From Desulfobulbaceae bacterium UBA2213 (GTDB lineage Bacteria; Desulfobacterota; Desulfobulbia; Desulfobulbales; Desulfocapsaceae), in the NCBI GenBank assembly GCA_002327225.1, contig DCUN01000044.1:1-21262 (forward strand): 21,262 bases of DNA, written 5' to 3'. Position 1 is the stretch's first letter. Each line of letters opens with the position of its first letter. The notes under the pieces were generated by a model, which saw only the letters and a list, made by a program, of their open reading frames with translations, did no database searches and was not told the DNA's origin. A program made the position numbers and the translations under genes. Of the stretch, positions 5,947-13,070 are shown in pieces.

Positions 5947-8900
5947 ATGTTCTATCTCCATCTTTCAAACCGCACTGAAAATCTCCTGACCCATCTGGTT
6001 GAAGTCCTGCGCACTCAGCCACGAAGGGATCTCTTTGCCAAGGAATATTTTCTGATCCAGAGTCAGGGGATGGAGCGGATGCTCTCCCAGCGGCTGGCCG
6101 ATGTCTTTCCGGTCTGGTGCAATTTCGAGTATCTCCTGCCCACCCGTTTTTTTGACCGGATGGCCAGCCGGATGGAGATGGTCATCAATCCCGATGCCTT
6201 TGCCCGGGAAGCGCTTACCTGGAGGATTGATGGTCTGCTGCAGGAGATAGCGTTAGACGAAAAAGAGCAGGCAGAGCCGCTGTTTGCGCCGCTGCTCCGC
6301 TATATGAGCGGCGAGCAGGGCGCTTTAAAGCGTTACCAGCTGGCCCAGCAGCTGGCCGATATCTTTGATCAGTATCAGATCATGCGGCCGGAGATGCTCG
6401 ATGGCTGGCAGCAGCAGAGAATAAGCACCGGAAATCCGGCAGAAGCGTGGCAGATGGCCCTGTGGGCGCGACTGCGCGTATCCCTGGACAACACACCCCA
6501 CCGGGGCGAGATGCTGCGTGATTTTCTTCAGCGCCTGCGTGACAGAGGACAGAGGACAGAGGACAGAGGACAGACAAGAAAAATAACAGATCAGTCTTTA
6601 AAGCAGCGGCAAGGGATGGAGGATTTTTCCGCCATCCTGCCCGCCCGGCTCTCGGTCTTTGGCCTGCACAGCATGCCGCCCCTCCTGCTCGATTGCCTGC
6701 ACGCCATCTCCAGCCAGAGTGATGTCCATCTCTATCTCCTCTCGCCCTGTGAAAACTATTGGGCGGACACGACCAGCATGCGGCAGGTGATACGGGAAAA
6801 TCTTTCCCGGCTGCAAAACAGTCTTGAGCCCATTCCTCTTCTCCCTGAAATTCACCCCTTGCTCAATTCTCTTGGCAAACAGGGCCAGGACTTTCAGTCC
6901 ATGCTCTTTGAACGCATCGACCATCTCAATGAAATCACCAGCTTCACCGATCCGCTGGCCAAGGGTTCAGGTACCTCGCCGCGCCTGCTGCACCGGCTGC
7001 AATCAGATCTGCTCGATGGCAGGTGGAAGACAAAAAAGAAGGGGGAGGAGATTGGTCTTGATTCCTCTCTGACCCTTGTTTCCTGCCACTCCGCCATCCG
7101 CGAGGTGATGATTCTCAAGGATCAGATCCTGCGCTGGCTCGAGGAGAACCCCGACATGACGCTGCGGGATATGGTGGTGATGGCCCCGGACATCCAGGAC
7201 TATTCCGCCATCATTCCGGCCGTCTTTGATGACATTCAGCACTCCATTGCCGACCGCAGCCTGCGTCAGCGCAACTCGTACCTGGCGATTTTTCTGGACT
7301 TTCTTGATCTGGCCGTCAGCCGGTTTTCATGGAGTGAAGTCCTTGATCTGCTGGAGAAGCCGGAGGTGGCATCCACCTTTTCTCTCAGCGAGGCCGATTG
7401 TGAGTTGATTCGTCACTGGGTCACACACTCCGGTATCCGCTGGGGCCTCTCAAGCGGACAGCTCCTCGCCATGGGCCTGCCGCAACAGGCCGAGACCACC
7501 TGGCAGGCCGGGCTTGACCGGTTGCTCATGGGCTATGCCATGCATTGGGATCTGCCGGTGGAGGGGATCCTTCCCTATCCCGACATCGAAGGGAGTCAGG
7601 CCCAACCCCTTGGCGGCCTGTGTCAATGTATCGAACTGCTGGCCCGGACTGCCGAGCTCTTTGTCCGCCCCCGTCCGCTTGCCGACTGGTCAACACTGTT
7701 GCTCTCTTGTCTTGATGATCTGTTTGGCCCGGACAGGGAAAATAATCAGGCCCAGTTACGGGAGATCCTGATGAGCCTGGGCATTCGTTTCGGCGCCTTT
7801 CACCACCATACTCTTCCTCTTGCAGTGATCCGGGCCTGGCTCGAGACAACGGCGCAGGAGAGCAAGAGCAGCTCCGGATTTCTGCGCGGCCAGCTCACCT
7901 TCTGCTCCATGCTGCCCATGCGCTCGATCCCTTTTCAGGCCGTCTGCCTGCTGGGCTTAAACGATGGTATCTTTCCCAAGTCCGAACGCCTTCACCCCTT
8001 TAATCTCTTAACCGAGCAATTCATCCCCGGAGACCGCTCCCGGCGGGGTGATGATCGCTATCAGTTTATGGAGGCCCTGCTCTCAGCCAGAAGATACCTC
8101 TATCTCAGCCATGTGGGCCAATCCATCCGTACAGGCAGAGCTATCCCGCCCTCGGTGCTGATCACCGAACTGATCGAGACCCTCAGACTCTCTTACGGAA
8201 TCGAGGATCCGGTACAGAAACATCCCCTGCAGCCCTTTTCCCCACGCTATTTCCGCGGTATCACAGACGGTTTGTTCAGCTATGACAGCCATAATTGTCA
8301 AGTCGCCAAAGCCATGAGCCATCCGCATCCATTCTATGAGCCTCAACCGTGGTGGTCAGGAACGCTGCCCGACGAGGATAATCGCACTCTCAATGTCAGC
8401 GACCTCCTCACCTTCTTTGCCCATCCGCAGAAATGGTTTGTCCGTAACAGACTGGATATCCGGCTGGAAAGCGAAAGCGAACTGCCGGGGGAGAGCGAGC
8501 TGTTTTCTGTCAGCGGTCTTGACCGTTACCTGATCAATCAGGAGTTAATCCAGAGCTGTCTGGAGAAGAGCGGCGCGGAAATGACTACAGCCTTACTCCC
8601 CAGATTACAAGCCGAGGGCCGCTGGCTGCTGGGTGCTCCAGGCCAGCTCACCTTTGACCGGCTGCTGCCGGAGCTGTCATCCTTTGCCGAAAGGATTCAG
8701 GCAGCAAACATGGGGGAAAAACTGCCGGACATGGTCATTGATCTGCAGATCGGCAACTTTCATCTTGTCGGCCAGCTTACTGACAAATATGAAAACGGCA
8801 CTCTGCTGGCCCGCTATACAGATTGCAAAGGCAAGGATCTGCTCAAGGCCTGGATTCATCACCTGCTTGGTGCTGCCACTACGCCCTCCATGCCCGTTTC

Positions 8901-9252
8901 CACCCATCTGCTGACCAAAGACCGTGATCTTTACTTTCCACCGTGTGATACTCCCCTGGCCCGGCTCGCCGAACTGTTGGCCATCTACCACCAAGGCTGT
9001 TTTTCTCCCAGCCCCCTAATGGTGGAACCGGCTTGGGCCTATATCCAGCAACAGGAAAAATCACGGCCACAGCTCTCTCCTCTGCAGGCCGCGACAAAGG
9101 TGCTCGCTGAGAACCTGGAAAAAGGATATGAAGCCGAACTGACCCTGCTCTATGGTGAATGTGATCCGGAAACTCTGCTCGGTGGCGAATTTCTGCAACT
9201 GTGCGAAGATTTTTTTACCCCGGTCTGGGGTGCTGTGGAGCAGAAGCGATGA
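5947..9252 (+). CDS. recC: Exodeoxyribonuclease V gamma subunit RecC
   Basis: RecC is the scaffold and Chi-recognising subunit of the RecBCD helicase-nuclease that processes double-strand DNA ends. The 1101 residues are close to the E. coli length (about 1120). The N-terminus reads LSNRTENLLTHLVEVLR, then QSQGMERMLSQRLADVFPVWCNFEYLLPTRF split over residues 38-70, a typical RecC start. Other family signs are SVFGLHSMPPLLLDCL, SCHSAIREVMILKDQILRWL, RSIPFQAVCLLGLNDGIFPKSE and RRGDDRYQFMEALLSAR, matching the inactive helicase/nuclease-like folds of RecC. Residues 199-211 (DRGQRTEDRGQTR) are encoded by a heptamer repeat and look like an insertion in a loop. The stop overlaps the recB ATG (ATGA). 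The Fic gene lies 20 bases upstream. Confidence 0.95.
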   Translation: MFYLHLSNRTENLLTHLVEVLRTQPRRDLFAKEYFLIQSQGMERMLSQRLADVFPVWCNFEYLLPTRFFDRMASRMEMVINPDAFAREALTWRIDGLLQEIALDEKEQAEPLFAPLLRYMSGEQGALKRYQLAQQLADIFDQYQIMRPEMLDGWQQQRISTGNPAEAWQMALWARLRVSLDNTPHRGEMLRDFLQRLRDRGQRTEDRGQTRKITDQSLKQRQGMEDFSAILPARLSVFGLHSMPPLLLDCLHAISSQSDVHLYLLSPCENYWADTTSMRQVIRENLSRLQNSLEPIPLLPEIHPLLNSLGKQGQDFQSMLFERIDHLNEITSFTDPLAKGSGTSPRLLHRLQSDLLDGRWKTKKKGEEIGLDSSLTLVSCHSAIREVMILKDQILRWLEENPDMTLRDMVVMAPDIQDYSAIIPAVFDDIQHSIADRSLRQRNSYLAIFLDFLDLAVSRFSWSEVLDLLEKPEVASTFSLSEADCELIRHWVTHSGIRWGLSSGQLLAMGLPQQAETTWQAGLDRLLMGYAMHWDLPVEGILPYPDIEGSQAQPLGGLCQCIELLARTAELFVRPRPLADWSTLLLSCLDDLFGPDRENNQAQLREILMSLGIRFGAFHHHTLPLAVIRAWLETTAQESKSSSGFLRGQLTFCSMLPMRSIPFQAVCLLGLNDGIFPKSERLHPFNLLTEQFIPGDRSRRGDDRYQFMEALLSARRYLYLSHVGQSIRTGRAIPPSVLITELIETLRLSYGIEDPVQKHPLQPFSPRYFRGITDGLFSYDSHNCQVAKAMSHPHPFYEPQPWWSGTLPDEDNRTLNVSDLLTFFAHPQKWFVRNRLDIRLESESELPGESELFSVSGLDRYLINQELIQSCLEKSGAEMTTALLPRLQAEGRWLLGAPGQLTFDRLLPELSSFAERIQAANMGEKLPDMVIDLQIGNFHLVGQLTDKYENGTLLARYTDCKGKDLLKAWIHHLLGAATTPSMPVSTHLLTKDRDLYFPPCDTPLARLAELLAIYHQGCFSPSPLMVEPAWAYIQQQEKSRPQLSPLQAATKVLAENLEKGYEAELTLLYGECDPETLLGGEFLQLCEDFFTPVWGAVEQKR
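6541..6575 (+). repeat. Tandem heptamer GACAGAG, five units, in frame inside recC
   Basis: Four perfect GACAGAG units and a fifth ending in GACAGAC run from 6541 to 6575. Because seven is not a multiple of three, the reading frame cycles through all phases every 21 bases. Translated by hand, it has no stop in any frame on either strand. It encodes Asp-Arg-Gly-Gln-Arg-Thr-Glu type residues, unlike the RecC sequence around it, so it is probably a surface-loop insertion. Confidence 0.9.
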
Positions 9253-12200
9253 CTATCCCACGAGAACCATTTGACGCTGCCACCGCCCCGCTGCACCAAG
9301 GAGTCAATCTGGTGGAGGCCAGCGCCGGAACCGGCAAGACCTTTGCCATTGCCATGCTGGTCCTGCGTTTTGTGACCGAGTTCGGTTTTCCCTTGGCAGC
9401 CATCCTGGTGGTGACCTTTACCAAGGCCGCCACCGAAGAGCTGAAAGAACGCATCCGGGCGCGGCTGGCATCAGCCCGGGAGCTGCTTGTGGGAGGACTG
9501 AGAACAGAAGACAGAGAACAGACTGATCCGGCCCTTGAGGCCTGGCGTGCAGGTCTTGCCGGATGCGGCATCTCTGAGCGCCTGGCTCTCCAGCGGCTGG
9601 AGCTGGCCCTGCTCGACATGGACCTTGCCCCTGTTTTCACCATCCACGGATTCTGCCAGCGCATGCTGCAGGAACAGGCGCTGGAGAGCGGTCAGCTCTT
9701 TGATTTTGAGCTGACCAAGGACCCATCCCGCCCACGCGCTCAGGTCACCCAGGACTACTGGCGGCGAAACATATACCCTCTCTCCCCTCTGCACTGTGGA
9801 CTGATCACCCGTACCTATCCAAGCCCTGACGAACTGTATAAAAGTGTCCACTCCAGCGGAAAGAGAGTGGCCAGGATTGAACCGCAGGTATCAACAGTGG
9901 AGGAATCTCTCACCCTTTTTGATCACAGCCTCAGTCAGCTCTCTTTCTGGTGGCAGACGCATGCCGCCGGGCTGCTCAGTCATCTGCAGAATGCAGTCAG
10001 CGAGGGAAAATTCACCCAAAAAATGGTGGAAAATTTCCCCGAATGGTGGCAGCAGATAGAGGCCTTTCTCGGTAACACCAGCCTGAACCTTCCTGATGCT
10101 CTTGATTTTCTCACAGCAGAGCGGATGAAAGAATCCCTGAACGGCCATAAGTTCAGAGCCGGTTCCGGCCAGAGCAGCGAGGAGAAAAAAGAGGTTTTTC
10201 TCGCCACCCTTCCCCTGCCGGAGCAGGAACTTACCAACTTTCTTCTGGCCTGGCAGGGCGTCACCCTGGCTGTTCGCGCCGGCCTTGTCCGGGAACTTGC
10301 CACCGGACTTCCCCAGACCCTGCGCCAGCACAACCTGCTCTCGTTTGATGATCTTATCTCCCAACTGGAACAGGCGCTGCTCGGCCCCCAGGGACCGGGT
10401 CTGCGACAGATTATCGGCAAACGCTTCCAGGCGGCCTTGATAGATGAATTTCAAGATACCGATGACGGCCAATACACCATCTTCTCCTCCCTTTTCGCAA
10501 AAACAGGAAAATGTGCTATCAGGCCTGCAGAGTCGCACTATCTCTACCTGATCGGCGATCCGAAACAGGCGATCTACACCTTCCGGGGAGCCGATATCTA
10601 CTCCTATTTCAAGGCGAGGTCCCAGGCAGACATCCATCTCAATCTGGCAAAAAATTTCCGTTCCCATCCCGATCTGGTAGAAGCCGTCAACCATCTCTTT
10701 CAATTACGGGAAGATGCCTTTGCCGCCGAAGAACTGCCCTATTTCGAGGTAAAAGCAGCAAAAAAAAAGGATGACGGACAGCTCCTTGAGGATAGCAGGC
10801 CCATGCCGGTGATGGTTTACAGCCAACTGGAGAGGAACCAGGACAGCAAAAATGGCAGATGGAGTTCGACCAAGGCCACGAAACGGATAATATCTCACAT
10901 GACCTCCGAGATCGCGCGTCTACTGCAGCCCGACAAGCCGATCTTGCTGCGCACGACAGAAGGGGAAAAAAGTGTCCTAGCTCCACTGACGCCACGCGAC
11001 ATTGCCATCCTGGTCAGAAGCCATAAACAGGCCGAACAGTTGCAGACAACCTTGGCCCGAGCCGGAATCCCGGCGGTCATGGCCAGTCAGCAGTCGGTCT
11101 TTGCCAGCAATGAAAGCCATGACCTTTTTCTACTCATGCAGGCGCTCTCTTCTCCAGGAGATCTCACACTTCTGAAGACCGCGCTCACCAGCTCCTGGTT
11201 TGGCATGAACGGGCCTGAGCTGCACGCCTTGTGGCAGGACCCGCACCAGATTGATAACTGGCTGGACCGCTCTCACGACTATCACCGGCTCTGGCAGGAA
11301 CAAGGTTTTCTGGCCATGATGACCAGCTTGCTTGCCTCTGAAGAGATCCTGCTCACCCTGGCGCAGAAGCCGTTGGCCGAGCGCAGGATCTCCAATATCC
11401 ACCATCTTCTCGAACTGACTCAAACAGCAGAAACAGAGCAGGCAATGGGACCGGCCAAGACCCTGCAATGGCTGCGGACCATGCGGGAGGATTCACACGC
11501 CATGGAGGACACCGAGCTCAGGCTGGAAAGTGATGAGGAAGCAGTGAAGATTGTCACCATGCACAGCGCCAAGGGGCTGGAATATCCGGTCGTCTTCTGC
11601 CCTTTTCTCTGGTATCGGGGCAATTACATCAAACAGGCAAAAGGGATAGCAATCTGCCATGACAAAGACCTGGAGCTGGTCATGGATCTTGGTTCGCCGC
11701 TCTTTGAGGAACATAAACAAAAAGCCCTTGCCGAGGAGCTGGCGGAAGAATTGCGCCTGGCCTATGTGGCCCTGACCAGGGCCCGATGCCGCTGTTATCT
11801 CTTCTGGGCTGATGTGAGCGCCAACAAGTATATCGCCGATTCCATGGATTCCGCCCTCGCCTGGCTGCTTTGGCTGAATGAGGATAACAACTTTGCCGCA
11901 CAGGTGAAGATATTACAGGATCGGGCCACAAACAGCTCTGTTGCCTGTGAAGTAATCCCCGCAGACAGCGTCGAACCGGTGATGATGACCGCCAGGGGTG
12001 AAAAGGGGGACGCGCTTGTCTCTTTGGTATACACAGCAGATAATCTATACAGTGACTGGCTGCTGCACAGTTATTCGTCGCTGACCGCCAACGCTCCCGC
12101 CATCCCCGGCTCCCACGGCATCAGGCCGTCCCTGGCCGTCACCGCTCATCCTGAAGGACAGCTCGTCGTGGCTGACACAGCGGAAAATGAAGATGGCACT

Positions 12201-13070
12201 GACCAATCACCGGTCGAAAGGGGCGCCCAGCTCCCCGAACTCCCGAAAGGGCCGCAGTTCGGCAACGTAGTGCATGGCCTGCTGGAGGATATTCCTTTTC
12301 TCACCCTGGCCGGAGGCAGCGGTTATCAAGAAGCGCTGAAAAAACAGTGCGCCTGGTTCGGGGTCAAGGCCGATCCCGAGATCCTGACCACTCTGCTGCA
12401 GAAGGTGGTAGAGACCCCCTTGACTCTGACTGAGACCGGAGCGACCTTCTGCCTTGCCGATCTCGATCCAGCCCAGATCATCATGGAGATGCCCTTTTAT
12501 TTTCAGCTCCAGCCGAGCAGCACCGGGCAGATCAACAGCATCCTTTCGGGATCACGGACTGTAGCCCCGGTTTCGCCCAAGACCCTGCAGGGCTATTTGA
12601 CCGGTTTTGTGGATCTTATCTGTTGCCACCAGGGGAAATTCTACATCATGGACTACAAGAGCAACTGGCTGGGTGACCACCTGACGGACTACGGAGCTGA
12701 GGCCCTTGAAATCGCGATGCGTGAACATAACTATGGTCTGCAATACTGGCTCTACACCCTGGTGCTGCACCGCTATCTGCAGAGCGCCATGAGCGGATAT
12801 GACTACAGCGCCCATTTTGGCGGGGTGATGTACCTCTTTGTCAGGGGCATGGAACCCACTGTGCCAGAGAGCGGTGTCTATTTTGATCTGCCGGATCAGG
12901 CAACGTTGGAACGACTCGATCACTGTCTGGGTCGCTCTTCATCCGTCCATGGAGCGAGCGACACTGGGCCATCCCTGGCCTGCGGTCGCTCCTGTGCCGT
13001 CCATGGCACCCACGACACTGGGCCATCCCTGGCCTGCGGTCACTCTTGCGGAGGGACAGAAAATGAATGA
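9249..13070 (+). CDS. recB: Exodeoxyribonuclease V beta subunit RecB
   Basis: RecB is the 3'-to-5' SF1A helicase plus the only nuclease domain of RecBCD. The 1273-residue protein is longer than E. coli RecB (about 1180). Helicase motifs in order: Walker A SAGTGKT (residues 25-31), DEFQDTDDGQY (II), GDPKQAIYTFRGAD (III), NFRSHPDLV (IV), TMHSAKGLEYPVVF (V) and RLAYVALTRARCR (VI). The C-terminal nuclease is intact: GFVDLI near 1120 and MDYKSNWLG near 1134, supplying the metal-binding Asp and the catalytic DYK. I start at ATG 9249 (ATGA overlap with recC), not at an upstream ATG at 9201 inside recC. Three repeat-derived parts are seen: a heptamer relic (about residues 84-92), a decayed 54-bp repeat (948-964) and two full 54-bp copies near the C-terminus (1228-1263). 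The last codons overlap recD by 8 bases. Confidence 0.95.
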   Translation: MTIPREPFDAATAPLHQGVNLVEASAGTGKTFAIAMLVLRFVTEFGFPLAAILVVTFTKAATEELKERIRARLASARELLVGGLRTEDREQTDPALEAWRAGLAGCGISERLALQRLELALLDMDLAPVFTIHGFCQRMLQEQALESGQLFDFELTKDPSRPRAQVTQDYWRRNIYPLSPLHCGLITRTYPSPDELYKSVHSSGKRVARIEPQVSTVEESLTLFDHSLSQLSFWWQTHAAGLLSHLQNAVSEGKFTQKMVENFPEWWQQIEAFLGNTSLNLPDALDFLTAERMKESLNGHKFRAGSGQSSEEKKEVFLATLPLPEQELTNFLLAWQGVTLAVRAGLVRELATGLPQTLRQHNLLSFDDLISQLEQALLGPQGPGLRQIIGKRFQAALIDEFQDTDDGQYTIFSSLFAKTGKCAIRPAESHYLYLIGDPKQAIYTFRGADIYSYFKARSQADIHLNLAKNFRSHPDLVEAVNHLFQLREDAFAAEELPYFEVKAAKKKDDGQLLEDSRPMPVMVYSQLERNQDSKNGRWSSTKATKRIISHMTSEIARLLQPDKPILLRTTEGEKSVLAPLTPRDIAILVRSHKQAEQLQTTLARAGIPAVMASQQSVFASNESHDLFLLMQALSSPGDLTLLKTALTSSWFGMNGPELHALWQDPHQIDNWLDRSHDYHRLWQEQGFLAMMTSLLASEEILLTLAQKPLAERRISNIHHLLELTQTAETEQAMGPAKTLQWLRTMREDSHAMEDTELRLESDEEAVKIVTMHSAKGLEYPVVFCPFLWYRGNYIKQAKGIAICHDKDLELVMDLGSPLFEEHKQKALAEELAEELRLAYVALTRARCRCYLFWADVSANKYIADSMDSALAWLLWLNEDNNFAAQVKILQDRATNSSVACEVIPADSVEPVMMTARGEKGDALVSLVYTADNLYSDWLLHSYSSLTANAPAIPGSHGIRPSLAVTAHPEGQLVVADTAENEDGTDQSPVERGAQLPELPKGPQFGNVVHGLLEDIPFLTLAGGSGYQEALKKQCAWFGVKADPEILTTLLQKVVETPLTLTETGATFCLADLDPAQIIMEMPFYFQLQPSSTGQINSILSGSRTVAPVSPKTLQGYLTGFVDLICCHQGKFYIMDYKSNWLGDHLTDYGAEALEIAMREHNYGLQYWLYTLVLHRYLQSAMSGYDYSAHFGGVMYLFVRGMEPTVPESGVYFDLPDQATLERLDHCLGRSSSVHGASDTGPSLACGRSCAVHGTHDTGPSLACGHSCGGTENE
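9498..9523 (+). repeat. Decayed relic of the GACAGAG heptamer repeat inside recB
   Basis: The stretch CTGAGAACAGAAGACAGAGA (starting at 9498) plus ACAGAC reads as diverged heptamers GAACAGA, AGACAGA, GAACAGA. It encodes LRTEDREQT, nearly the same peptide as the RecC insert (QRTEDRGQT). It lies in the early helicase region, where RecB proteins vary in length. Similarity is judged by eye. Confidence 0.6.
12088..12140 (+). repeat. Degenerate copy of the 54-bp coding repeat inside recB
   Basis: The segment encodes NAPAIPGSHGIRPSLAV, against GRSSAIPGSRDTRPSLAG for the copy at 14500-14553 in recD. At DNA level it retains GCCATCCCCGGC and AGGCCGTCCCTGGCC. Frame and orientation match all other copies. 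It sits between the RecB motor and nuclease domains, where a linker is expected. It appears to be an old insertion that has drifted. Confidence 0.65.
12930..13037 (+). repeat. Two tandem 54-bp coding repeats forming most of the RecB C-terminal tail
   Basis: Unit 1 is 12930-12983 and unit 2 is 12984-13037; a third starts (GGTCACTCTTGC) and breaks off. Each encodes an 18-residue unit of the form GRSxxVHGxxDTGPSLAC. Each DNA unit has two hairpins: GTGCCGTCCATGGCAC (complete in unit 2) and GGCCATCCCTGGCC. The repeats follow the natural end of the nuclease domain (FDLPDQATLERLDHCL) and stop just before the recD ribosome binding site GGAGGG at 13050-13055. Confidence 0.9.

Noticed and set aside
9201..9248. 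Upstream start for RecB at 9201
   Set aside because: It lies inside recC, and the ATG at 9249 gives the usual ATGA overlap and a RecB-like N-terminus.
12838..13062. Upstream start for RecD at 12838
   Set aside because: This frame is a shadow of the end of recB across the repeats. ATG 13063 has a good ribosome binding site and a RecD-like N-terminus.
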